The position numbers were made by a program, and so were the translations under genes. The notes beneath the pieces are model-generated. The model was given only the letters and a program-made list of their open reading frames with translations. It made no database searches and had not been told where the DNA came from. Positions 15,076 to 22,518 of a stretch of 39,778 nucleotides of DNA are shown in pieces. Numbering within the stretch: the stretch's first letter is position 1; every line of letters starts with the position of its first letter. The DNA comes from CAZINM01 sp964540605 (lineage in GTDB: Bacteria; Patescibacteriota; Dojkabacteria; SC72; JAHDCA01). The stretch lies in NCBI GenBank assembly GCA_964540605.1, contig CAZINM010000001.1, positions 1 to 39,778 on the forward strand, read 5' to 3'.

Positions 15076-16041
15076 ATGATTGATTTTAAAGATCTCACAG
15101 TAAAAATTCTTAAGGAAGAGGGTCATATGGGTGAATATGAGATTTCACCATTACCTACCGGATACGGTAACACATTAGCAAATTCTTTAAGAAGAATATT
15201 ATTATCTAGCCTTCAAGGGGCCGCAGTCACAAGCTTGAGAATTGCAGGCGTAGATCATGAATATACAACCATCGAAGGTATGAAAGAGGATGTTATAGAG
15301 TTAATCATGAATGTTAAAGCACTCGATTTTAAGTGTATGAGTGATGATCCTCAAATTTGCACATTAAGACTTTCAGGGAAAAGAGAGGTTACAGGTAAAG
15401 ATATTAAAACTAGTGGTGCTGTCGAAGTTACAAATCCTGAAATACATTTGGCTACTTTAACATCTGCTGATTCAGAATTAGAATTGGAAATAGTTGTAGA
15501 AAAAGGTGTTGGTTATAGACCAGCTGATGAAATGAGAGCAGAAATGGGAAGAATTCCAGTTGATGCTGATTTTTCACCAGTAAAGCTCGTGAAATTTGAT
15601 GTTGTGAATGCAAGAAAAGGTCAATCTACAAATCTTGATGCAGTTGTTATGACAGTAGAGACAAACGGTTCTGTTACACCTCAAGATGCATTGTTAAACT
15701 CTGCAAAGATATTACAAGAATTCGCAGGAAAAGTTATGGGAGCTTTAGGAGTACCTATTAAAGAGGTTGAAGAAGCAGCTGAGGCATCAAGAACTGTTGA
15801 GGTAGCAAATAGTGATGAAGATTCAGGTGTAAGTGAGGAAGTTTTAGCATGGAAAATTGAAGATCTGCCAATATCCAAGAGATCAAAATCTGGATTAATT
15901 AGTGGTGGATATGATACTATCGGCTCTTTGAGAGATGCTGCGACTACCGATCTTTTGAATCTCCCTGGATTTGGTAACAAATCTTTAAGTGAGGTCATTG
16001 ATCTTCTCGGACAATATGGAATTGAATTAAAGTCAGAATAA
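15076..16041 (+). CDS. rpoA: RNA polymerase subunit alpha
   Basis: Scaffold of RNA polymerase assembly. The N-terminal domain has GYGNTLANSLRRILLSSL and the GVGYRPADE segment; the C-terminal domain ends with LLNLPGFGNKSLSEVIDLL. The length of 321 aa is typical. In the C-terminal domain the residue matching E. coli R265 is kept (R269), but those matching N268 and K271 are Ser272 and Ile275, so UP-element binding may be altered. It is followed by L17 after seven bases. Confidence 0.96.
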   Translation: MIDFKDLTVKILKEEGHMGEYEISPLPTGYGNTLANSLRRILLSSLQGAAVTSLRIAGVDHEYTTIEGMKEDVIELIMNVKALDFKCMSDDPQICTLRLSGKREVTGKDIKTSGAVEVTNPEIHLATLTSADSELELEIVVEKGVGYRPADEMRAEMGRIPVDADFSPVKLVKFDVVNARKGQSTNLDAVVMTVETNGSVTPQDALLNSAKILQEFAGKVMGALGVPIKEVEEAAEASRTVEVANSDEDSGVSEEVLAWKIEDLPISKRSKSGLISGGYDTIGSLRDAATTDLLNLPGFGNKSLSEVIDLLGQYGIELKSE

Positions 16042-16048
16042 TCGATCT

Positions 16049-16582
16049 ATGTATAAACTAGGAGGAAAAAGAAAATTAGGTAAAAAGGCTTCTCATAGGG
16101 AATCTATGATAAATAACCAGTTGAGGTCTCTTTTGAATGAATCAAAGGTTGTTACAACGACCTCAAAAGCTAAAGTGCTTAAAGCAAATGCTGATTCATT
16201 AATTGCAATTCTCAAGGGTAATAAAAGTGAAGAGTCAATAACCAGGATGCTTGTAGATTATGTATCTGATGAGAAGATAATTAAAAAACTTATTGCTTAT
16301 ATTTCTGGAACACCAGCAGTTAAAATTGTTAAGGTGGGATTTAGAAGTGGTGATAATGGTGAAGTTTCAAAAGTATACTTACCAGGACTAGATCTAAAAG
16401 AAAAGAAAGCAAAACGAGGTAAATCTGCTGATGAAAAGAAGAAAGTAGAAGCTAAAGAGAAAGAAGAGGCTACTGCAGAGGTTAAAGAAGAAAAAGGCAC
16501 TGATAGAGTAAGAAGTATAACCAGATCGTTAAGAGATAAAGTAATCGGAAAAGAGCGAGCCAGAACAAGGTCTGGTATATAA
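16049..16582 (+). CDS. rplQ: 50S ribosomal protein L17 with a charged extension
   Basis: Protein near the tunnel exit. The N-terminal KLGKKASHRESMINNQLRSL block is diagnostic. The normal domain ends around residue 118 (GFRSGDNGEVSKVYLPGL). About 60 further residues are rich in K, E, R and A and end with an Arg-rich segment. The total of 177 aa compares with 116-130 in most bacteria. It follows rpoA directly. Confidence 0.92.
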   Translation: MYKLGGKRKLGKKASHRESMINNQLRSLLNESKVVTTTSKAKVLKANADSLIAILKGNKSEESITRMLVDYVSDEKIIKKLIAYISGTPAVKIVKVGFRSGDNGEVSKVYLPGLDLKEKKAKRGKSADEKKKVEAKEKEEATAEVKEEKGTDRVRSITRSLRDKVIGKERARTRSGI

Positions 16583-16599
16583 ATTAGTATTAATCAGAA

Positions 16600-17043
16600 A
16601 TGAAACAGAAAACAACTTGGATAAATGAAAATGATATAGAAAGAAAATGGCATCTAGTAGACGCTGATGGAATGATACTTGGAAGATTAGCAACAGTAAT
16701 TTCTGCACTCTTAATTGGTAAGGATAAGGTGAAGAGAGCACCAAATTTTGATTGTGGCGATTATGTTATTGTAATAAATAGCGATAAGGTTGTCTTATCT
16801 GGAAGTAAAGGTCAGAAGAAAACATATTTTAGACATAGTGGATATCCAGGAGGTGCAAAGACAATAACATTTGATGATCAGATGAAGAAAGATTCAAGAT
16901 TCGTCATAGAACATGCTGTTAACAACATGCTTCCAAATAACAAACTTAGGAGTTCTATGAAGAGTAGATTATTCGTATACAAAGGGGCAGAATATGATCA
17001 AAAGGCCCAGAAACCAGTTGAAGTTAAATTATCAGTTGAATAG
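16600..17043 (+). CDS. rplM: 50S ribosomal protein L13
   Basis: Early assembly protein. Contains WHLVDADGMILGRLAT, the GDYVIVINSDKVVLSG block and the KTYFRHSGYPGGAK motif, and MLPNNKLRSSMKSRLFVY. The length of 147 aa is standard. S9 follows after two bases, the usual pair. Confidence 0.97.
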   Translation: MKQKTTWINENDIERKWHLVDADGMILGRLATVISALLIGKDKVKRAPNFDCGDYVIVINSDKVVLSGSKGQKKTYFRHSGYPGGAKTITFDDQMKKDSRFVIEHAVNNMLPNNKLRSSMKSRLFVYKGAEYDQKAQKPVEVKLSVE

Positions 17044-17045
17044 AT

Positions 17046-17438
17046 GTGGCTGTAAAATATTTTGAAGGATTAGGAAGAAGAAAAACGTCCATAGCTAGAG
17101 TAAGAGTTTACGAAGGCAAAGGTAACAACATAGTTAACGACCAAACATTGGAGAAGTATTTCAATGATGTTAAATCTCAGAGCGAGTGTTTGGATCCCTT
17201 AAAAGTTGTAGGTCTTGATAAAGATCATTACTTTACAGTTGTCGTCTCAGGTGGTGGCGTAACAGGTCAGGTCGATGCAATAAGGTTAGGGATCGGTAGA
17301 GCTCTTGTTAAGAAAGATCCACTATTCAAATCTGAACTTCGAAAGAACGGATTTATGACTAGAGATCCAAGAATGGTTGAGAGAAAGAAATATAATCGAA
17401 GAAAAGCAAGAAAGAAATCTCAATTCTCAAAGAGATAG
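17046..17438 (+). CDS. rpsI: 30S ribosomal protein S9
   Basis: Head protein whose C-terminal tail reaches the P-site tRNA. Recognised by GLGRRKTSIARVRVYEG, the SGGGVTGQVDAIRLGIGRAL block and the C-terminal KSQFSKR, with the usual terminal Lys-Arg. It starts with GTG two bases after the L13 stop, giving 130 aa. It is the last gene of the ribosomal superoperon; a terminator follows 25 bases later. Confidence 0.97.
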   Translation: MAVKYFEGLGRRKTSIARVRVYEGKGNNIVNDQTLEKYFNDVKSQSECLDPLKVVGLDKDHYFTVVVSGGGVTGQVDAIRLGIGRALVKKDPLFKSELRKNGFMTRDPRMVERKKYNRRKARKKSQFSKR

Positions 17439-17450
17439 ATCTTTACTATT

Positions 17451-18626
17451 TCAAGTTATTATACGGGCGAGTTCTATCGCCCGTTTTTTTGTTATAGATG
17501 GTATTAAAAGTAAAATTTGTTGGTTCAATCTCATTAATTTATTTATCTCTCCTTTCTTAGAAGTATCAATTATTAGATCCTGATATCTATCATCGATCTG
17601 TTGGAGCTGGGAATCATCTATAATTATTGGATCTATAAGGCTTCTTATCTGTTGGATCGCTTTATGGTGGAGATCGATCATTCTTGATGTGCATGTACAT
17701 ATCAAATTTTTTGATATTAGATAGCCACATTGGCATGGAGGCATCTCAATGATCCATTTTTTATCTAGGTGCTTTTGAATTATATCGATCACCGATCGAT
17801 AATTAAGTTCTTTATATATTAGTTTAAAATAGGAGTCCTCAGAATTATTTTCATCAGAATCCAAGACCTTACTCAGCTGTTCAAGATCTGTTCCAGTCCT
17901 TATTTGAATAATATCGGTTTTGTTTTGTCCAAAAAGATGGCTGAGTAATGAATCAGCAATTTCTGTACCAGTTGATGCTGGACAGTTACCTAGAGCTAAA
18001 TTATGGTTTATGTGGAGGACACTTCTGTTTAAGGCGAAAGCAATACTCCATCCCAACCAGCATTTTTGATCGATCTTTTTGGTTGATCTGTGGTGTATAT
18101 ATTTGGAAGTTGGTTTCCCCTCAAAGTAGTTATATATATCTGATACATTTTTAATGAAGATATAACTTCTTTCGTTATAAGATCTTTCTGGAAGATCGAT
18201 GAACGGTAAGAATATCTCAGTATTTTTATAAAAAATATTTGAATGTTCAATGTTATATATCTTTTGATATATATCTTCTGTAGCTGTAACTGAGCCATCT
18301 AGAGCGATATTGCCGATACATACATATTTGGTATCTGAATTAATATTGTTAATAGCCATGTAAACTGCAACAAAGATTGGGAGGTCTAGAGATGATTCAT
18401 CTATTTCCTTATCAACCGAACTTATTAATACTCGAACTTTGTTATTAGGTAATTTCCTTCCTGAATTAGAAAAAATAAAATAAAATTTCTTTGAATTCCT
18501 AATGTACTTACCGCTAACATCGCCCAAGATTTGGATCTGTGGGATCCCTCCAGAAATTCCCACCTCTATAAGCACTTCTTTGGGTTTTCCGATCTCATTG
18601 TTTATATAATAAGTTTTTGAATACAT
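17451..18626 (-). CDS. ComM/YifB-like protein lacking the Walker A motif
   Basis: ComM/YifB proteins are hexameric AAA+ helicases that help integrate DNA taken up by transformation. The ChlI-like N-terminal domain is clear (residues 15-125): IEVGISGGIPQIQILG, NSGRKLP, LDLPIFVA and GNIALDGSV. The zinc-like motif PPCQCG (296-301) plus CTCT (310-313) matches the family NPCPCG and CxCT. Where GPPGSGKT is expected the sequence reads NCPASTGT (214-221), so the P-loop Lys is Gly, and the Walker B region is missing. The length of 391 aa compares with about 500. The frame is intact and the ATG is preceded by a perfect AAGGAGG, so it looks expressed, probably without ATPase activity. It is convergent with rpsI and divergent from rnpB. 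Confidence 0.75.
   Translation of the reverse strand: MYSKTYYINNEIGKPKEVLIEVGISGGIPQIQILGDVSGKYIRNSKKFYFIFSNSGRKLPNNKVRVLISSVDKEIDESSLDLPIFVAVYMAINNINSDTKYVCIGNIALDGSVTATEDIYQKIYNIEHSNIFYKNTEIFLPFIDLPERSYNERSYIFIKNVSDIYNYFEGKPTSKYIHHRSTKKIDQKCWLGWSIAFALNRSVLHINHNLALGNCPASTGTEIADSLLSHLFGQNKTDIIQIRTGTDLEQLSKVLDSDENNSEDSYFKLIYKELNYRSVIDIIQKHLDKKWIIEMPPCQCGYLISKNLICTCTSRMIDLHHKAIQQIRSLIDPIIIDDSQLQQIDDRYQDLIIDTSKKGEINKLMRLNQQILLLIPSITKKRAIELARIIT
17463..17490 (+). terminator. Intrinsic terminator of the ribosomal superoperon
   Basis: A perfect 8-bp stem (ACGGGCGA 17463-17470, TCGCCCGT 17477-17484) with a six-base loop and a run of seven T. It lies inside the last codons of the opposite-strand ComM-like gene, so the same bases serve as terminator and coding sequence. 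On the minus strand there is no T tract, so it acts one way only. Confidence 0.93.
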
Positions 18627-18662
18627 ATCTGACCTCCTTGTTTAGATCATATATGGTAAAGA

Positions 18663-18678
18663 TTTAATAATTATTAAA
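18663..18678. promoter_or_regulatory. 16-bp AT palindrome between the ComM-like gene and rnpB
   Basis: TTTAATAATTATTAAA is a perfect 16-bp palindrome in the 92-base divergent spacer, upstream of both transcription units. It could be an operator or simply AT-rich chance. Confidence 0.25.
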
Positions 18679-18706
18679 AAGACCTGAAATTATGCAGTTT
18701 TTGTAA

Positions 18707-18712
18707 TATAAT
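18707..18712 (+). promoter_or_regulatory. -10 element of the rnpB promoter
   Basis: A perfect TATAAT lies seven bases before the predicted 5' end of the RNase P RNA. No convincing -35 hexamer is seen at the usual distance. Confidence 0.55.
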
Positions 18713-18718
18713 CATGGT

Positions 18719-19063
18719 GCAAGTATCTCAAGTGATCGCTTTAGTTCGTTTATAACTAAAGAGGAAAGTCCGGACTTCATGTGGTCTCGACATTCGAGAT
18801 GAACGCCAACGAGAGTTGGGAGGGAGTGATCTTTCGGAGAAAAGGGCAACAGAAAGTTATACCGCCTGACTATCAAATTGTCATATATTGTTAAATTAGC
18901 AATAGATGATGTTTTGGTGGTCAGGTAAGGGTGAAATGGTAGGGTAAGAGCCTACCGGTCGATCTAGTAATAGATCGATGCGTGGTAACCCCCGTTCGAA
19001 GCAAGGAGAGATCCGCTTAGATAGATGGTCACATAAACAGAATTCGGCTTATGAGATACTTGC
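18719..19063 (+). ncRNA. rnpB: RNase P RNA, bacterial type A
   Basis: Catalytic RNA that removes 5' leaders from pre-tRNAs. The ends form a perfect 11-bp P1 helix (GCAAGTATCTC 18719-18729 with GAGATACTTGC 19053-19063). Conserved blocks are in order: GAGGAAAGTCCGGAC near the 5' end, GGGCAACAGAAAGTTATACC in the middle, and ACAGAATTCGGCTTAT near the 3' end. The length of about 345 nt is normal. A TATAAT precedes it. Its 3' end is one base from the stop codon of the convergent fmt gene, so any terminator overlaps fmt. Confidence 0.95.
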
Positions 19064-19064
19064 A

Positions 19065-20036
19065 TTAGATCTTTTTGATATTTTTCCCAAGGCAAAACTG
19101 TTTTCCGTCCATTTTTGTTTTCCCTTCAAGTTGTACCTCTTTAAGAGCAAATATTATTTTAGGATCTTTTGTTCCGACGATCATATCTGTTCCATCAAAT
19201 GCATATTCGCCAGGTTTTAGATCAGATCTAGATTTTACAGATTCTTTGCAGGAAGAGTCATATTCGGTATTAACCAGATTTGCTCTAAATATTTTTAACC
19301 TAAGTTTCTCTTCGAAATAAGTCCAAGCAATTGGCCATGGGATGAGTGCCCTGATCATTCTTTCGATCAATTCTGGTTCATGAGTCTCCCAATTGATATA
19401 TGCATTCTCTTTCGATATATCGTCTTGTTGGCAGTATGTAGCTAGTTCATCATCCTGTTCGTATGTTTCAATCTTTCCATTTACCCAATCTTCTAGAACA
19501 TCACCTATGGTTTTATGTGTTATCTCAACAAGCCTATGTCTTAGTGATTCATTTGTATCATCATCTAATATCTCTTCTTTATATTGTCTAAGGATTGGTC
19601 CAGCATCAAGCCGTGATACCATTTTTACATATGTGATACCTGTTTCTTTCTCTCCTTCAAGAATAGCTTTTTGAATTGGTACAGCTCCTCGATATTTAGG
19701 CAAGAGTGAATAATGAACATTTATCGATCCAAATTTTGGATATTTTAGAAATGAACCAGGAACCATTTCTCCAAAGGATTTACATACTACTAGATCAGCA
19801 TTGAATAGTTCTGATGCTTCTTTGTATTTTTTCTTGCTTCCTAAAGTATGAAATACTGGGATACCTTGTTCTGTAGCATATGACTTGATCTCAGATGGTA
19901 TGATCTTTTTATCTCTCCCTACAGGTTTATCTGGTTGAGTGATTAGGCCGACAACTTCAAATCGAGGGTCATCAACTAATGTGCTTAATGTTGATAAGGC
20001 TTCCCAATTTGAACCTAAAAATAATATTTTTGTCAT
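19065..20036 (-). CDS. fmt: Methionyl-tRNA formyltransferase
   Basis: Formylates Met-tRNA for initiation. It has the N-terminal ITQPDKPVGR motif and the active-site block INVHYSLLPKYRGAVPIQKA with the catalytic Asn and His, followed by DAGPIL with the catalytic Asp. The C-terminal OB-type domain is present but weaker. The length of 323 aa is normal. Two family positions differ (Ala to Tyr in NVHASLLP; AYG to SFG), without touching catalytic residues. A TATAAT lies only about ten bases before the start, hinting at a leaderless mRNA. It is divergent from queA. Confidence 0.95.
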   Translation of the reverse strand: MTKILFLGSNWEALSTLSTLVDDPRFEVVGLITQPDKPVGRDKKIIPSEIKSYATEQGIPVFHTLGSKKKYKEASELFNADLVVCKSFGEMVPGSFLKYPKFGSINVHYSLLPKYRGAVPIQKAILEGEKETGITYVKMVSRLDAGPILRQYKEEILDDDTNESLRHRLVEITHKTIGDVLEDWVNGKIETYEQDDELATYCQQDDISKENAYINWETHEPELIERMIRALIPWPIAWTYFEEKLRLKIFRANLVNTEYDSSCKESVKSRSDLKPGEYAFDGTDMIVGTKDPKIIFALKEVQLEGKTKMDGKQFCLGKNIKKI

Positions 20037-20044
20037 AATAAGCG

Positions 20045-20068
20045 ATTATACTGGATTTCTGGTAAAAT
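20045..20068. promoter_or_regulatory. Back-to-back -10 elements for fmt and queA
   Basis: In the 40-base spacer, the minus strand reads TATAAT (20050 to 20045) and the plus strand reads TGGTAAAAT (20060-20068, extended -10). Each sits 8-9 bases from the start codon it would serve, so both predicted starts fall almost on the ATG. Good -35 boxes are not visible. Confidence 0.4.
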
Positions 20069-20076
20069 CTCTCGTC

Positions 20077-21105
20077 ATGTTAACAACAGATTTCGATTAC
20101 AATTTGCCAAAAGAGAGAATAGCTTTTTATCCACCAGAAGTTCGTGGTGATACAAGGTTAATGGTAATTGATAGAAAGAGTCGAACTATTGAACATGGTA
20201 AGTATCAAGACCTTGATGTTTATATGAATAAAAATGATGTCTTAGTTATAAATAATACAAAAGTATCTAATATGAGGCTTTTCTTTACACGAAATTCGAA
20301 AGATCATGAAATTTTACTACTGAAATCTCTTTCAGATAATAAGTGGGAGTGTTTAATAGGAAGATCATCAAAACTTAATGTGGGAGATATATTATCATCA
20401 ATAGATGATGAAAATTATAAAGTTACAATTGATCAAAAACTTGAGGATTCTGTTTGGATAATTAACTCGAACAAAGATCTAAATGAAGCTATTGATAGAT
20501 ATGGTCATGTTCCACTTCCGCCATATATAAAAAGAGAAGATCAGAATAGTGATAGAGAGAGATACAATACGATTTTTAGCAAAAAGAAGGGATCTTCTGC
20601 AGCACCCACTGCTAGTTTGAATATTACGGATACCTTATTAAAAAAGTTAAAAAATAAAGGAGTAGGAATAGCCGAATTAACCCTAGATGTTGGTTGGGGA
20701 ACATTTTCACCTATTCGAGATAATAATATCGAAGATCACATAATTCATAGGGAAAGGATAGAAATTAGTAAAAGCAGTGCTGATATTATAAATAATGCGA
20801 AAGGGCTGGGAGGTAGATTGTTCGCAGTAGGAACTACTTCCGCCAGAACTATTGAATCGGTTGCTGGTATATCAGTGAATAATGAGATCAAAGAGTATTC
20901 TGGAGATACCAATATTTATATTTATCCCGGATATGAATGGAAAGCTGTTGATGCTTTAGTGACCAATTTTCATGCACCAAGAACTACATTATTAGCTATG
21001 ATAGGATCTTTTATGGGAGTTGATCTGATGCATGAAGCTTATGAGATCGCACTAGAAAGTAAGTACAATTTTCTAAGCTATGGTGATTCCATGTTGATAT
21101 TATGA
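20077..21105 (+). CDS. queA: S-adenosylmethionine:tRNA ribosyltransferase-isomerase
   Basis: Makes epoxyqueuosine in tRNA from preQ1 and SAM. Family blocks: FDYNLPKERIAFYPPEVRGD at the start, VLVINNTKVSNMRL, GSSAAPTASLNIT, TLDVGWGTFSPIR with NIEDHIIHRERI, and TNFHAPRTTLLAMIGSF. ATG 20077 is chosen (342 aa); the longer in-frame form would run back through the fmt promoter region and into the opposite-strand fmt coding sequence. It sits directly before tgt, so this organism can make or salvage at least the preQ1 part of the queuosine pathway. Confidence 0.95.
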   Translation: MLTTDFDYNLPKERIAFYPPEVRGDTRLMVIDRKSRTIEHGKYQDLDVYMNKNDVLVINNTKVSNMRLFFTRNSKDHEILLLKSLSDNKWECLIGRSSKLNVGDILSSIDDENYKVTIDQKLEDSVWIINSNKDLNEAIDRYGHVPLPPYIKREDQNSDRERYNTIFSKKKGSSAAPTASLNITDTLLKKLKNKGVGIAELTLDVGWGTFSPIRDNNIEDHIIHRERIEISKSSADIINNAKGLGGRLFAVGTTSARTIESVAGISVNNEIKEYSGDTNIYIYPGYEWKAVDALVTNFHAPRTTLLAMIGSFMGVDLMHEAYEIALESKYNFLSYGDSMLIL

Positions 21106-21172
21106 GAAAATAATGGCTAAGAATAAAGTTTTTCAGGATAATTTCTGTCCATGGACCAAATAAATAATAAAT

Positions 21173-22258
21173 ATGGTGAAATTTAATAAAGAAAATTTTG
21201 GTAAAAGTGCAGTCTTCATGCCAGATGCTACCAAAGCAGCTGTAAGGGGTCTTACACGCACACAACTAATAGATACTGGCACTTATGCGATTGTTGTAAA
21301 TACACTCCATCTTTTGCTCTCTTTGGGGCTTGAGAAAATTCAAAAACTTGGGGGAGTACATAAGATCATGAATTGGGAAGGTACAATTCTTTCTGATTCT
21401 GGCGGATTTCAGGTGTTTTCATTAATACATACTGGCAGATGGAAAGGGAAGATCTCAGAGGAAGGTGCGATGTTCAGATCTCCTAAAGATGGTACTGAAT
21501 ATATGTTAACTCCCGAATTGAGTATTGATATACAGATGGTTTTAGGTTCTGATGTCTTAGTAGTTCTCGATGATTGTAGAAAGGCTGTAACAACAAGGAA
21601 TGAGGCTGAGAGATCTGTCGATCTAACAATAAAATGGGCAGAAAGAGCTAAAGATCATTATGAAAAGAATTATTCGACCACTGAAAGAGATGGAAAGCTA
21701 TTAAGTGCTGTTGTTCAAGGGGCGAATTTTGCAGATCTAAGAACCAAATGTGCCGGATCATTAGTATCTATGGATTTTGACGGATACAACTTCGGGGGTT
21801 ATTTACTTGATGATAACGGCAAACTTGTAACTGATCAGCTTAGAGTTGTTAAGGATAATACTCCAGATGATAAATTTCGCTACGGTATGGGTGTAGGTAA
21901 ACCTGAAGATATTTTCGTTTGTTCTCAGATCGGTTACAAGGTATTTGATACAGTTATACCTACAAGAAATGCTAGACACGGTACCTTGTTCACGACTGAT
22001 ACTGAAAGTGGAGTTTTAAGAATAAAAAATTCTGAATATACATATGATGAGATGGCGGTAGATCCTAGATGTGATTGTGAATTGTGTAGGAATCACTCAA
22101 GAGCTTATTTACAACATTTGATCAAAGAGAATGAGATGACAGGAATGAGTTTGGCAACAATACACAATCTTCGTTTCTATCAAAGATTGATAGAGAAGAT
22201 CAATGAATTGCCATCTTTAGATAATCTAACCTATAGAGATATACTTGCAAATATATAG
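21173..22258 (+). CDS. tgt: tRNA-guanine transglycosylase
   Basis: Exchanges G34 of tRNA for preQ1. Seen: ILSDSGGFQVFSL with the general-base Asp, VVLDDC in place of the usual FDEC, AVVQG, the DTVIPTRNARHGTL block with the nucleophile Asp, and the zinc site CDCELC plus a downstream His. The length of 361 aa is close to the bacterial norm (about 375). The conserved substrate-pocket GGLAVGE reads GGYLLDD, an unusual change. It follows queA by 67 bases, consistent with one operon. Confidence 0.94.
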   Translation: MVKFNKENFGKSAVFMPDATKAAVRGLTRTQLIDTGTYAIVVNTLHLLLSLGLEKIQKLGGVHKIMNWEGTILSDSGGFQVFSLIHTGRWKGKISEEGAMFRSPKDGTEYMLTPELSIDIQMVLGSDVLVVLDDCRKAVTTRNEAERSVDLTIKWAERAKDHYEKNYSTTERDGKLLSAVVQGANFADLRTKCAGSLVSMDFDGYNFGGYLLDDNGKLVTDQLRVVKDNTPDDKFRYGMGVGKPEDIFVCSQIGYKVFDTVIPTRNARHGTLFTTDTESGVLRIKNSEYTYDEMAVDPRCDCELCRNHSRAYLQHLIKENEMTGMSLATIHNLRFYQRLIEKINELPSLDNLTYRDILANI

Positions 22259-22301
22259 CTGTGTGAACATTTACTCTCATCTTCGAACTGTAATAAAAAG
22301 A

Positions 22302-22310
22302 TGTTATAAT
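22302..22310 (+). promoter_or_regulatory. Extended -10 promoter of rny
   Basis: TGTTATAAT is a full extended -10 element. A weak TTCGAA (22282-22287) lies 17 bases upstream. The start would be near 22317, where TTGAT-T-ATCAA forms a small palindrome. It defines a leader of about 200 nt before rny. Confidence 0.6.
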
Positions 22311-22316
22311 AGCTCG

Positions 22317-22518
22317 TTGATTATCAATTGGTTGTGACCTCATACTAGAGAGACTAATGATAAGCAGTTTGAATAATACTATTTTGAAAAATAATTGATG
22401 TTAAATAATTGCTTAAATAATAGAATTTATAAAGAATTTTACAGTCCTCCACGGAGAAATCCGTGTATTTCGGGTCATTCTAACTGGTAATCATCAATAA
22501 TTTGATATTGATGATGAT
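22317..22518 (+). promoter_or_regulatory. Structured 5' leader of rny (candidate RNA element)
   Basis: This spacer carries two perfect hairpins: CACGGA-GAAA-TCCGTG (22450-22465), a GNRA-tetraloop stem, and ATCATCAATA (22490-22499) with TATTGATGAT (22506-22515), loop ATTTGA, which ends three bases before the rny ATG. TTATCA near 22321 can also pair with TGATAA near 22364. No coding frame or known riboswitch is recognised. A self-regulating leader, like the one described for E. coli rne, is an inference. Confidence 0.5.

Noticed and set aside
17600..18100. Clustered GATCGATC-like repeats as an origin or regulator binding array
   Set aside because: They fall in coding sequence at irregular spacing, and GATC is also abundant in other parts of the window.
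19939..20076. A longer QueA start
   Set aside because: It would overlap the 5' end of the opposite-strand fmt gene; the family N-terminus begins at 20077.
22259..22518. A small protein or tRNA-like gene in the rny leader
   Set aside because: No frame of useful length and no cloverleaf; only simple hairpins can be supported.
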